From Smallanthus sonchifolius (taxonomy: Eukaryota; Streptophyta; Magnoliopsida; Asterales; Asteraceae): a stretch of DNA of 64,000 nucleotides. The DNA lies in contig CM042020.1 of assembly GCA_023525975.1 (NCBI GenBank), positions 15,773,001-15,837,000 on the forward strand, written 5' to 3'. Within the stretch, counting starts at the first letter, position 1, and every line of letters begins with the position of its first letter. The position numbers were made by a program, and so were the translations under genes. Below, piece after piece: positions 25,288 to 37,577 of this stretch. The notes beneath the pieces are model-generated. The model searched no databases, was not told the origin of the DNA, and saw only the letters and a list, made by a program, of their open reading frames with translations.

Positions 25288-27601
25288 GGTAAGGCCCCAA
25301 ACCCGGCAGACCTCACTTGTTGGATTTACTCATAAACATAGTAGTGAAAACTGAATAAACTATAACTTCTAAAACATAGTGGAAGCGTACATCATTCTGT
25401 TACATAAACAATGAAAGTATTAACGTATAAAAGAAACATTTTTCTAGCACATAAGCATTTAAACAGGATGTCAGTCTTGTGTCAGGTAGCCTTCATGCCT
25501 TTGCCCGTCCTTTCTTCTTTTTACCTGAAGTGCATACTAAAAGTCAGCTAACGTTGGTGAGTTCTAGTTTAAAGTAAATAGGTATAAACATCATTTCTTT
25601 TATAAGTATATATATAAATACAAACATAAATACACATTAACACATTCTTTGCTTTCCTTTATCGTTCATATGCGAGTACATTAAATATGTATTCACCTTT
25701 ACTTTCATTAAACATTCATTGGTCATACACATAAGGGTGATTAACCCAACAATCATTTTTGCGTACGTCACGAAGACAGACGCCCGTCCTACCGTCGTAG
25801 TTCGTCCACCACAACATCCGGCAAACCTTCGGCCATCTGTTATGCTATACCGTCCGGCAAACCTTCGGCCGTCCGTCTTAATCGTACTACCGTCGTAGTC
25901 CGTCCTATTCGCCTGTCTGCCCTAAGGCATCCGTTTCCCACGCGAACTATTATTTATACAACCGTTCTTCCTTTATATGGCAGTTGCTTCGACCGTCCAT
26001 TAATGCCTTTCGTACGTCCTAGCTGATGAAGGAACGTACTTGTCCCGGTTGCAAAATCGTCACGTGGTCATCCGTCTACCGAAGTAGGTGTTATCATCTA
26101 AGCGTCCATACGTTTACATACATTCATAACATGCAATATAGAAAATATAAAGCAAGATTTCATTCATTTACGTTATGTCATTCGTTCATTCATTCTCTGT
26201 AAACATAGTTTCATTCTTTGTTCATTATATGTATATATATCAAGTATGATCACATTGGCATTCATAACATTTATTTATTTAATGTATACACTTCAGCCCC
26301 AAAACATTTTAAATGATTTGCTCATAACATAAAGGGGCACATAGAACTCACCTGATGAGTAGTTTCTGAAATACACTCAGCTGATTATTGAGCGTCACTA
26401 ATGTCAACCACAATCTGTATAATAAGGTCATCCACATAAGGTAGTGTTCCTTACTGACACTAAACATTTCAATGCTTGGACCTAGTAGTTTCGATAAGTA
26501 GTTATATCGAAACTATGGTAGTTTCGGGTCATGGTTCAAATCGAAACTATTTGTTTAATAGAAACGACTTTGTTCAATAGAAACTACTTTGTCCAATAGA
26601 AACTAATTTGTTCAATAGAAACTACTTTGTTCAATAGAAACTATTTGTTTAATAGAAACTACTTTGTTCAATAGAAACTATTTGTTCAATAGATACTACT
26701 TTGTTCAATAGAAACTACGATTTCGCATGAAATGCTTGGTTTTTTTCCAAACAGTTCAAGATTAAAACTTTTTACGTTCAAAACGTTCCTTACACTTTCG
26801 TGATACTAGATCTATAATTAGTTTCTCAATCCATACGTAAAAACCTTTCATTTTTATCAAAATAGTCCAAAACCCTTAAACATACAAAAACTCATTTTTC
26901 AAGCACAATTTCAGATCTGAACCTTTAAATACGTAAATCTTCCAACTTTAATCGTTCAAAAGACTTGAAATCATCTTATATCTATAAATCCTCCACAACT
27001 TGTTGCTAAAAATATAAACTTTACGCAAAGTTCTTACCTTTTGTGAGATTTGCTGACACGCATACGAGTAGCTCAAAACCATATCAAAGGGTGACCGATT
27101 GATGCGATTCAGATGTCCACGAAACCGTCTCACTGATATCTACCAGATCCCTGCTTAGCCGCCGCTGGAAACCACCTCCGTCGTCACCGGAAAGCTGAAA
27201 TAGTCGCCGAAATCCTTCCAAAATCACTGTTCTGTTCGGGATAGCAAAACTCGACCTCGAGGCCTCCAAATCAGAAACCCAGTGGTGGAAGTCTTTGTTT
27301 ATATTCTATGAAGCTACAGTAAAAGTTTTAGAACATTCCGACTATTAGATCTCCAGGGATCGTCCGATCTTTGATGCTGGGTACCCCAAAAACGGGATTT
27401 CCTCCCTATTTTCTTTTCTCTCTTTTCTTTTGGCCTAAAATTTGAGGATAAATGAGGTGGGTTGCATCTATTTAAAGCCTACTAATGTAACCCTAACTTC
27501 CCCTCGAAGTTTGTCCTTCATTTTACGTTTTCTACCCCGGACTTTACAATAATATAATCGTTCATGATTATTCACGCTTTTTTTTAAAACGGGATGTTAC
27601 A
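25288..27601 (-). repeat. 3' LTR of E (left copy)
   Basis: 2314 bp and closely similar to 30368-32698. On the minus strand it begins TGTAACATCCCG. A TATA-like TTTAAATAG lies near 27470-27480 (minus). It carries a minisatellite at 26540-26715. Confidence 0.93.
26540..26715. repeat. Minisatellite in the LTR of E
   Basis: Tandem units of about 17-19 bp of the type GTTCAATAGAAACTACTTT. The right LTR has a similar but differently arranged array at about 31620-31820, so copy number has changed since insertion. Confidence 0.85.
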
Positions 27602-28179
27602 AGTCTACCCAACTTACAAAAGGTTTCGTCCTCAAAACCTGTTATAAGTAAAACTATTAACTATGGTGCCTTACTTTCATTGTTTGACAACTTCAGTCTT
27701 AAGTGATATCTCATTCTTAATTAATAGGGAGAATTTGGTATGTTACAAGTCTACCCTCCTTATAACAATTTCGTCCCCGAAATTCGGTGACTAGGTTTGC
27801 TTCTCATGTTCCTTTGAGTTGGTAGGTATGGTGCTATTTGTTTAATGATCATTCGATGGCATTTATGAATTGCGTGTAGTTAGGGTTTTCACATCACTAT
27901 TACCTCTTCTTCTTCGTCATGAATACTTCGGATGTTTCATTGAATGGTGTAACCTACTTTAATGCGATATACCTCTCGTGGGTGGACTTAACTTGAACCA
28001 CCAAACACTTGTTTGAATTTACTGTGCTGTGCGGGCCATGAACTCTCTTCAACACTTAGGAGTGTCTCTTTGGTATCCTAGTATCTTGTCTAAATTGTCC
28101 ACTTCATGCGCTAGGAAATTGTTATCAGGTTCCTTCTAAGTCGCTTTGGTTATTACGTGTACCTCATAAATTATCCTTG

Positions 28180-28385
28180 GTGCATTCGCCCTCGAAAGAA
28201 CGTACTAGGTCGTTCCCGAATGAATCATACCATATCGTTCCCGAGTGAGTCCTACTATCTCATTCCCGAGGGAACCATATTAGTTTGTTCCCGAAGGAAC
28301 CATATCCTTTTGTCCCCATAGGAACCATTTCGTTGCGTTCCCGAAGGAACCATATTGTTTTGTTCCCTAAAGAACCATATGAAGC
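28180..28385. repeat. Tandem repeat, about 30 bp x 7, inside E
   Basis: Units contain GTTCCCGAAGGAACCATAT and variants. The core TTCCCGAAGGAA is itself an imperfect palindrome. Confidence 0.82.
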
Positions 28386-30352
28386 ATTGCTTTATTATAC
28401 TCAAACTTGTTGGGAAGGTATTAATTCAGACGGAACACTAGGTATACAATCTTTACATTCATATTCCTATACGCGCAACTACCTCCTTGTCTTTCTTTAA
28501 ATCATACTCGTCATGGTTTCTATTATGCCCTCTTTATATCATTGAATGGTCTTAAGGATTGGCATCCATCGTGACCAAACTGTACATTTTTTTAACTTTT
28601 CATGATCGTTAACATTTTCTTCCGTATGGGATCCTTTTAGATCTACGTTCATAGGTTTCGTTACGAATAGACGACACGTGTGGTGGTACTCGATCATTCC
28701 TTTCCTTTCTAGTCTCCTTGAGTTCCTCATTGGCTTTTCAATTTCAACAGTCTCACGTGCTATTTAATTGACTTAATCATTGTAGAGTATATTCTGAATC
28801 GTCTTGAGTCCTTACAAGTACTCATGCCTTACACTATGGGGCTTGCCTTTCACGTTGGTCTTGAACAACAATCCTTAGGTTGGATCTGGGTTCACTTGAT
28901 TTTACCTGCACGTCTTAATTAACATCGTGGTTCCTGTCACTTGTTGTCGTTTGTATGTCTATCTTCTCGTTTCAGTGGATACTCATAGTAGTTTATCTAG
29001 GGTTTTCTTCTGCATGGAGAGATAACATTTGTGCATTCGTGTATTCATCTCTTCTTTGGACATATAGTTGTGTGGTTATTTCCTTCATACTTATGCATTT
29101 GTCGATCGTAGGTTAATGTTCATTCATCATATCGCGTTTCTGTTAAGCCTCGACAGCTCTTGTTCAGAAGCAGTTCTCTAAACGTATGTTAGTCTGACGT
29201 AAGTAGTACTTACATCTTGTACTAACGTGTAATCCTTACTTTCTCCATAAGTACTGAGTTCCTCAATTTCTACTTAATCGGTCTCGTCGTTCGCGGGTTG
29301 CCATGCGTAGCTGTCTTCTCACTGGGCTTGATAGGCTCTCTTATCATTCTCATAATAATCTTTTTCTAGTGCAATCTTTCCATTTCTTTGTCTTTGTTTG
29401 CTTTACTACTTCATTACTTGATGCATCCGGTTCCAGACCAGGTTTCGTCGATATTTCTAAACTTGTTCTTTAGGGTTACTCAACTCTAGCAACTTCATTT
29501 AAAGTCTCATTCTTTCTTGTTCCACCTTTGGTATGTCGTTGTTGCTATCATTCTTCTTGCTAATTCGTTACAATCATCATTATTTAAGTGACTAATCTCA
29601 TAGTCATGATTGGAGTGATTTATTTGTTTTTGTGAGATGTGTATTAATCCACACGATAAGGTTTATCAGTATGCACGAGCACCTGTAAATTAACAATTAC
29701 ATGGATCCTGACATAATCACCAACTTACCTTACTCGTGAATTCCTGACTCTTCTTATCATGCTTCATAAAGTGAATGTCTTCTATGAACAGTGCCTAGTC
29801 CATGTATCCTTCTTCTCTTTCTGAACTCCTAGTTAACAGGAGTCGCTCATGACTGTTCGTTACTGGTCTACTTGGACCGTTGATAATCTGTCGTCTTTCT
29901 TTTGTTGTGGTCTATCAAACTTCTGCTTGTTGTTTGTAATTCACTTCACATGGATCGCACCGTTCTTATAATTCGTGAGTCTTTCGCAGTACTATGCTAA
30001 CACCTCTTTCACTTTCTGTGACTAATACATATGGCAGATGACAAATCGAGGCACACTTATACAGAAAAAGCTTAATAACAATAGCTACATGTTATTAAAC
30101 ATTTACTTTACTTATGTGTTCAAATCGTCTACCATTGTATGTGCTATATGTAACTATTCATATTAGTAGTGACATTGATATTTAAGGCATGTGCTCTATG
30201 TTAAGGCATCTATTCTAAGCTACAGGTATCAAACTTGTAACTTACTTACTGTGTTGGCATTGGCGTTGGCTACCCGGACTGACATCCTTGCGTTGGTCCC
30301 ATTATCAGCTTGAGTCCAGACATTTAGGGATGTCTGAATCTCTCAAACTATT

Positions 30353-30366
30353 GCTCTGATACTAAC
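30353..30366 (-). promoter_or_regulatory. Primer-binding site of E (tRNA-Met type)
   Basis: On the minus strand GTTAGTATCAGAGC, one base off the usual TTGGTATCAGAGC, one base from the 5' LTR. Confidence 0.8.
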
Positions 30367-30367
30367 T

Positions 30368-32698
30368 TGTAAGACCCCAAACCCGGGAGACCTCACTTGT
30401 TGGATTTACTCATAAACATAGTAGTGAAAACCGAATAAACTATAACTTCTAAAACATAGCGGAAGCGTACATCATTATGTTACATAAACAACGGAAGTCT
30501 TTACATATAAAAGAAACATTTTTCTAGCACATAAGCATTTAAACAGGATGTCAGTCTTGTGTCAGGTAGCCTTTATGCCTTTGCCCATCCTTTCTTCTTA
30601 TTACCTGAAATGCATACTAAAAGTCAGCTAACGCTGGTGAGTTCTAGTTTAAAGAAATTAGTATAAACATCATTTCTTTTATAAGTATATATATAAATAC
30701 ATACATAAATACACATTAACACATTCTTTGCTTTCCTTTATCGTTCATATGTGAATACAATAAATTTGTATTCACCTTTACTTTCATTAAACATTCATTG
30801 GTCATACACATAAGGGTGATTAGCCCAACATTCATTTTTGCGTAAGTCACGAACACAGACGCCCGTCCTACCGTCGTAGTCCCTCCTCCACAACATCCGG
30901 CAAACCTTCGGCAATCTGTTATGCTATACCGTCCGGCAAACCTTCGGCCGTCCATCTTAACCGCACGACCGTCGTAGTCCGTCCTATTCGCCTGTCTTCC
31001 CTAAGGCATCCGTTTCCTACGCGAACTATTATTTATGCAACCGTTCTTCCTTTATAAGGCAGTTGGTTCGACCGTCCATTAATGCCTTTCGTACGTCCTA
31101 GCTGATGAAGGAACGTACTTTTCCCGGTTGCAAAATAGTTACGTGGTCGTCCGTCTACCGAAGTAGCCGTTATCATCGAAGGTCCGTACGTTTACATGCA
31201 TTCATAACATTCAATATATAAAATATAAAGCAAGATTTCATTCATTTACGTTATGTCATTCGTTCATTCATTCTCTTTAAACATACGTTTCATTCTTTGT
31301 TCATTATATATATATATATCACGTATGATCACATTGGCATTCATAACATTTATTTATTTAATGTATACACTTCAGCCCCAAAACTTTTAAAATGATTAGC
31401 ATATAACATAAAGGGGGCACATAGAACTCACCTGATGAGTAGTTTCTGAAATACACTCAGCTGGTTAATGAGCGTCACTAATGTCAACCACAATCTGTAT
31501 AATAAGGTCATCCACATAAGGTAGTGTTCCTTATTGACACTAAACATTTCCATGCTTAGACCTAGTATTTTCGATAAGTAGTTATATCGAAACTATGGTA
31601 GTTTCGGGTCATGGTTCACATCGAAACTATTTGTTCAATAGAAACTAATTTGTTCAATAGAAACTATCGTGTTCAATAGAAACTAGTTCGTTCAATAGAA
31701 ACTACTTTGTTTAATATAAACTATTTGTTCAAAAGAAACTCTTTGTTCAATAGAAACTAATTTGTTCAATAGAAACTATTTATTCAATAGAAATTATTTT
31801 GTTCAATAGAAACTATGGTTTTGCATGAAATGCTTGGTTTTTTTCTAAACAGTTCAAGATTAAAACTTTTTACGTTCAAAACGTTCGTTACACTTTCGTG
31901 ATACTAGATCTATAATTAGTTTCTCAATCCATACGTAAAACCTTTCCTTTTTATCAAAATAGTCCAAAAACCCTTAAACATACAAAAACTCATTTTTCAA
32001 ACACAATTTCAGATCTGAACCATTAAATACGTAAAGCTTCCAACTTTAATCGTTCAAAAGACTTGAAATCATCTTATATCTATAAATCCTTCACAACTTT
32101 TTGCTAAAAATATAAACTTTACGCAAAGTTTTTACCTTTGTGAGATTTGCTGACACGCATACGAGTAGCTCAAAACCATATCAAACGGTGTCTGATTGAG
32201 GCGATTAAGGTGTCCACGGAACCGTCTCACCGAGATCTACCAGATCCCTACTTATCTGCCACCGGAAACCACCTCCGTCGTCGCCGGAAAGCTGAAATAG
32301 TCGCCGGAATCTTTCCAAAATCACTGTTCTGTTCGGGACAGCAAAACTCGACCTCCAGGGCTCCAAATTAGAAACCCAATGGTGGAAGTCTTCGTATATA
32401 TTCTATGAAGCTGCAGTAAAAATTTGAGAACGATCCGACGGTTAGATCTCCGGGGATCGTCCGATCTTTGATGCTGGGTACCCCAAAAACGGGATTTCCT
32501 AACATTTTTCTTTTCTCTCTTTTCTTTTGGCCGAAAATTTGAGGAGAAATGAGGTAGGTTGCATCTATTTAAAGCCTCTTAATGTAACCCTAGCTTCACC
32601 TCTAAGTTTGTCCTTCATTTTACGTTTACTACCCCGGACTTTACAATAATATAATCGTTCATGCTTATTCACGTTTTTTTTTAAAACACGATGTTACA
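30368..32698 (-). repeat. 5' LTR of E (right copy)
   Basis: 2331 bp starting TGTAAGACCCC on the + strand and ending GATGTTACA. It includes the counterpart minisatellite (about 31620-31820) and the same TATA-like site (about 32567). Confidence 0.93.
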
Positions 32699-32703
32699 GC
32701 AAC

Positions 32704-32765
32704 CGTTGTTGCGATTTGGTTACCAACTAATGGTAGCACGGAAGAAGAGTTATTTGGTGTTGCCA
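32704..32765 (-). pseudogene. First codons of gag of element D
   Basis: The minus strand from 32765 opens MATPNNSSSVLPLVG and runs to the GCAAC duplication at 32699, where E is inserted. The same gag continues at 25282. The start fits copia gag because it follows the leader and precedes no other in-frame Met. Confidence 0.85.
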
Positions 32766-32819
32766 TTTTCTGAAAAACAAAATTCCAAAAACTATGAGAT
32801 TTTAAGAATTAAAGATTAA

Positions 32820-33530
32820 ACCCACAAATGGTATATGATTACTAAACTAGAACCTACTAAAGGTTTCTAATAATTAATTATGAGACCTACAAAAGGTTTC
32901 TGTCACCTTTATTTAGATTTTTTTTTTAACTAAAAAAAGAAATTAAAACCAACCGTAGGTTCTCTAAGTCCAACTTTGAGATACCAAACACTGGGTTTTA
33001 GGGGCTTTTAAAAAATTAAACCAAGAATAAACCTTCAAAAGGTTTTTAACTAATTAGTCTTGAAACCTACAAAAGGTTTATAATTATTAAGTTTTAAACC
33101 TATACAAGGTTTTTAATAATTAGAGCTGAAACCTATAAAAGGTTTATTAGTTTTTAGAGTATTTAAAAAGGTCAAATAAAATCAACAGAATGTATTAAAT
33201 GAGCCTTAAGAAAAAAAATTTTGAAGCCACCAAAAGGAACAGTAGGTTATGATGACAAAAAAAATAGCACTAAACTTGAACAACCACTAAGGTTTGAAAA
33301 AGAACTACACTAGGATGCAAAGGGCTTTCAAAAAAATTTAATAAAACTAACAGAAGGTTATAGATGCTTTCAACAAATGAAAAAAACCACAACCATAAGT
33401 TTCTAATACAAATTTAGAAAGAAAAAAAATCTTATGTGAAGTAAAGACCAACGAAGCTACATGGACACAAACGAACCAAAATAATTTGTCACTCAAAAGC
33501 AATAGAAGGTTTCGACCAAATTAAATTTTA
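32820..33530 (-). repeat. Leader repeats of element D
   Basis: Between the 5' LTR and gag there are ten or more diverged repeats of about 45-50 bp containing GAAACCTACAAAAGGTTT and variants. Each core is an imperfect inverted repeat (AAACCT ... AGGTTT). This is the untranslated leader of D, where packaging signals would lie. Confidence 0.75.
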
Positions 33531-33560
33531 TATAGCACTTTTCTTTGAAAAATAAAATAG

Positions 33561-33561
<1 letters not shown>

Positions 33562-33604
<43 letters not shown>
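33562..33604. repeat. (TA)n microsatellite
   Basis: Uninterrupted TA run of about 21 units in the leader of D. Confidence 0.95.
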
Positions 33605-33608
<4 letters not shown>

Positions 33609-33644
33609 AAAACGAACCGCGGTTTTAAAAATTTGTTTTAAGAT

Positions 33645-34281
33645 TGTAAGAACCGTTTGCCAAAAAATAAAAACTAACACTTGTATAAATTTCAAATACA
33701 ATACAATAATCAAAGAAAACTATAAATTACAATATTTTGATAAAAGAAATAAAAGAAAAGTACGAAAACAAAGACGAATGCTAAATTCGTGATTGAGGCT
33801 TCGTGTTTAACACGGGCCCCTTAAAACAAATTCCGAGTCTCCCAAGAGAACTCGAATGTTTCCCAGGGTACAACAGCCGAAGCTGTGTGTACAGCCGGGG
33901 ATGACTCTAAACCCGAAATTTTACCTTGTAGTAGAGAGAATGATTGCTAAAATATTTTTTTTTATAGAATAATAAGAGAGCTCAAGTAGGAGGTATATGG
34001 TGTGTTCAAGTGTATCTATTAACAAAAGGCATACCTTTGTATTTATAGTGAACCAAAATTGAAACACCCTTTAACTCATTACTCAAGTAGTGAATTCAAA
34101 GTTGAACCACTTATAGACTTTACTCAAAAAATTAAATTTAAAGATGAAACACACAAAGTTATTACACCTAAATTGAATTCAAAATTGAAAGATTTTATAC
34201 AAAATAAAATCAAACTTAAAACATAACCAAATCATACTACTTTATTATTATTTATTCACATATTCTTGAAGAGTTCCAACA
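33645..34281 (-). repeat. 5' LTR of D
   Basis: 637 bp, pair of 20093-20734. The outer end is followed by the GTAAT duplication. Confidence 0.93.
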
Positions 34282-34399
34282 GTAATGACTAGTGCATGGT
34301 AGCATGATTATTATTATCTCGGATTTCTTCGTAGGCTTTACAATTACTATAAGGATTATATTTATAAGTCACCATCCGAGCCATATTGGTGGCTTGTTT

Positions 34400-34690
34400 G
34401 TTTAGTCAACAATGTTGTGATAGAAAATGTTGCAAACGTTTCTCTAGTCTTTTGGTTTCCCTAATGTTTGATTCTGCAACCATTCTGCCATTAACATACA
34501 ACAACAATAAGATATAGGTGGACCAAAATTTATTCAAGAAACAACAATTATCTACGACACATTTTTTTGTGACCACTTCTGTCATGAAGTTGTTAAACTT
34601 CATCTAGCACTACCTTGGTACTTGCTTAAATCCCTACAAACTTCCTTGGTTTATATACCATATTTTCTGTAAAGTCATGATAAAGGCTGA
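34400..34690 (-). pseudogene. Copia RT fragment
   Basis: The minus strand reads FNNFMTEVV, YILLLLYVNG, VAESNI and RLEKRLQHFLS. This matches the copia RT region around the catalytic YVDD, here degraded to YVNG. Upstream, toward 34690, an LQKIWYINQGSL-type stretch corresponds to the KQAPRQW region with stops. It belongs to neither D nor N as far as I can tell. Confidence 0.75.
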
Positions 34691-34849
34691 TGTCCACCAA
34701 AATGCACAAGCGTAAATACTCTAGAGGAAGAACCTCTAATCCGAAAGAACAAGTTACTTCGGATTGAGAAAGATCCCGATAACTTGCAGCATGTTCAAGT
34801 ACAAGTACTCTGGATGAAGACTAACTTGGGATGAAAAGTTAATCCAGAT
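34688..34849 (+). repeat. Left piece of the 5' LTR of copia element N
   Basis: It carries AAGTACTCTGGATGAAGAC-type words that recur at 56480-56580. The LTR is split by element F at the CAGAT/CGGAT duplication and resumes at 56484. The start at TGATGTCCACC is a guess. Confidence 0.65.
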
Positions 34850-34918
34850 TGTCATACCCCAACCGACGGCGAAATATGTCGGGGCGGGACATGTAGACTG
34901 TTCATAAGCTCATGGTTT

Positions 34919-36350
34919 ACTAAAGTTGAAATAATTAAACAACCAATTTCATTTCATAATTCAAGACATCAAATCCAACAATACAATAATAGAAATTACA
35001 TAAACAAACTCGTTTAAATTTAAAATACTAGGTCCTCAAACTTAAGTGAAAGCAACTTGTTCAAACTCATTTATTCGTACATGAAACATGATAAAAACGA
35101 GGTCAACTAAAAAGTTGGTGAGCATACATAGGTTTTGACACCACAAAGAGAGTTCAAATGTTTTATACAATTCATATGATACATGGTTTATAAAGCATTT
35201 ATGGGGAATCTATATTTAGGCTAGTCCACAATCAAACCTTGTGACTGAAGGGCATAACACTCAATGTTATCCTAATGTAGGGCATAACAACCAATGTTAT
35301 CCTGAATGTAGGGCATAACAACAAATGATATCCTGACCTGGGTGGGTTTGTCAGACACAATAGATCCTGATGTAATGCCGATAACAATCACCCACTAAAG
35401 TTGAAATAATTAAACAATCAATTTCATTTCATAATTCAAGACATCAAATCCAACAATACAATAATAGAAATTACATAAACAAACTCGTTTAAATTTAAAA
35501 TACTAGGTCCTCAAACTTAAGTGAAAGCAACTTGTTCAAACTCATTTATTCGTACCTGAAACATGATAAAAACGAGGTCAACTAAAAAGTTGGTGAGCAT
35601 ACATAGGTTTTGACAACACAAATAGAGTTCAAATGTTTTATACAATTCATATGATACATGGTTTATAAAGCATTTATGGGGAATCTATATTTAGGCTAGT
35701 CCACAATCAAACCTTGTGACTGAAGGGCATAACACTCAATGTTATCCTAATGTAGGGCATAACAACCAATGTTATCCTAAATGTAGGGTATAACAACAAA
35801 TGTTATCCTGATGTAATGCCGGTAACAATCACCCTACCTGGGTGGGTTTGTCAGACACAATAGATCCTTATGTAATGCCGGTAACAATCACCCTACTAAA
35901 GTTGAAATAATTAAACAACAAATTTCATTTCATAATCCAACAATATAATAATAGAAATTACATAAACAAACTCGTTTAAATTTAAAATACTAGGTCCTCA
36001 AACTTAAGTGAAAGCAACTTGATCAAACTCATTTATTCGTACTTGAAACATGATAAAAACGAGGTCAACTAAAAAGTTGGTGAGCATACATAGGTTTTGA
36101 CACCACAAATAGAGTTCAAATGTTTTATACAATTCATATGATACATGGTTTATAAAGCATTTATGGGGAATCTATAGTTTAGCTAGTGCACAATCAAACC
36201 TTGTGACTGAAGAGTATACCACTCAATGTTATCCTAATGTAGGTCACAACAACCAATGTTATCCCGAATGTAGGGCATAACAACAAATGTTTTCCTGATG
36301 TAATGCCGGTAACAATCACCCTACCTGGGTGGGTTTGTTAGACACAATAG
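34919..36350. repeat. Tandem triplication of about 0.49 kb in the 3' LTR of F
   Basis: Units starting ACTAAAGTTGAAATAATT lie at 34919, 35394 and 35895. The 5' LTR has one such unit (about 52030-52500). Within each unit a smaller repeat (GGGCATAACAACCAATGTTATCCT) recurs two to four times. Confidence 0.92.
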
Positions 36351-37430
36351 ATCTATCAATGTTACCGTTGGCTTATGAAGAGTTAATGATTGTACTAGTG
36401 TCATGTATATCTAGCCTTAACTAATAGCATTCAAACATAAAGCACAAATAAACACATATGATCATATTATAGAATTGTACGTGTTTAATTACAAATAGTG
36501 TTTATAGAGTAATCATGTTTCACCCCAAAAATATGCAAAAAGGACTTGTATTAATGGCGTAGATAGCACGAGAAATAGGTAGCAAAAGTGATTCTTGCAA
36601 ATCACCAAATTAACCTAGAGTGAAATGTATGAACTTGAATCAAAACATGCACAAGGTCTAAAGTAATGTCTATGGTTTAACGGGATTAAGTGTAGGGACT
36701 TGTACAAAGGTGTTTGTGTCATCTCAAGTAATGAATGTATGAATTGGTATTTGTTTGAATAAAATTTTGATATAAAAAATGTATATTCAAAGTATATATG
36801 AATTTGATAGAAATACCCATTGACTTAGGGTTTAAATTAATATAGTTAAATAATAAATAAATTCTTTTTATTTATTTATTTATATAAAATGTGTCATTCA
36901 AAATGGGAGTGTGAAATATATATATTTAAGAAATTATACTAAATATAATTTAAACTCTAAGTGTTTTATTAAACTACAAAGGCAACTAAAATAAATAAAT
37001 AAATTCTTTGTATTTAATTATTTATTATTAATAAAGTATGCCCTTTAAAAAAAAGGGAAGTGTAAATATATATAAATATATTTAGGAAAAAAATTATTTG
37101 CTTGAATAGTGTTTAAATCCTAAAGTATATAATTAATACAAAAGATTTAAAAATTTGATTATGAAAAGGATTGTGTATTTTTATAAAACCTTAATATAAT
37201 TTTTATAAAAATAGGTAGTATAAGAGTTTTAATTAAAACTAATGATTTCAATTTACATAATTTATTTAAATTTTAAATGTGGTTTTGAAATCATTTAAAT
37301 TGTGAAAATAATATTTCTAGTTCAAAAATCTGATTATTTTTGCACAATTTAGTTCCAAATGGTATTAGGTTTTATATAATAATTTTTATAAAATAAAAGG
37401 GGTTGTAAAAACGGTTTTTAAAATGTTTGG

Positions 37431-37500
37431 GGCTTGCCTGGATCGAACCTGGGTCTACCCGGTGAAAGCATCAAACTCCAACCACTAGACCAAGGTGCAA
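37431..37500 (-). other. tRNA-like module 1 in the 3' LTR of F
   Basis: On the minus strand it has an A-box-like TGGTCTAGTGGTTGG, a CTTTCACC loop as in tRNA-Glu, and the B box GGTTCGATCC. The stems do not close into a full cloverleaf, so it is not called as a tRNA gene. The same module is at 54825-54892. Confidence 0.6.
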
Positions 37501-37577
37501 TCCCTGATACAGAACCGGACTGGAATTATCTTAACATGGTGTTGGAGTGAAGCGGGGCTTGGGTTCAAGGCTTGCGT

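Larger units (their letters stand above)
27602..30367 (-). other. Interior of E, without recognisable coding sequence
   Basis: On the minus strand the part next to the 3' LTR resembles the end of a Tekay polyprotein and polypurine tract. It is present twice (about 27590-27640 and 27736-27790, both with GTCTACCC and TTTCGTCC). The rest shows no frame with retroviral motifs. A 30-bp tandem repeat lies at 28180-28385. Confidence 0.6.
25288..32698 (-). mobile_element. Gypsy-type LTR element E, nested in gag of D
   Basis: Two LTRs of about 2.32 kb flank a 2.77-kb interior, with GCAAC target duplications (25283-25287 and 32699-32703). The left LTR start is mutated from TGTAAG to GGTAAG. A tRNA-Met-type primer site lies next to the right LTR, so the element reads on the minus strand. 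The LTR ends (TGTAACATCCCG on the minus strand) resemble Tekay-type chromoviruses. No RT or integrase is recognisable in the interior, so it is a deleted or non-autonomous copy. Confidence 0.92.
20093..34281 (-). mobile_element. Copia LTR retrotransposon D, with E nested in gag
   Basis: Two LTRs of about 640 bp (20093-20734 and 33645-34281) begin TGTAAGAAC and end TTCCAACA on the + strand, with GTAAT target duplications (20088-20092 and 34282-34286). The coding order gag, protease, integrase, RT, RNase H on the minus strand is that of Ty1/copia. The probable polypurine tract (TGTGGGGGAT on the minus strand) sits at about 20735-20748. Without E the element is about 6.8 kb. I found no standard tRNA-Met primer site at the other end. 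Confidence 0.95.

Noticed and set aside
25771..26100. GTCCGTC / CCTTCGGC repeated words in the LTR of E as a possible CRISPR-like or regulatory array
   Set aside because: Irregular spacing and presence in both LTRs; ordinary LTR sequence of a plant element.
37431..37500. A functional tRNA-Glu gene
   Set aside because: Only the boxes and T arm are tRNA-like; acceptor and anticodon stems do not pair in either LTR copy.
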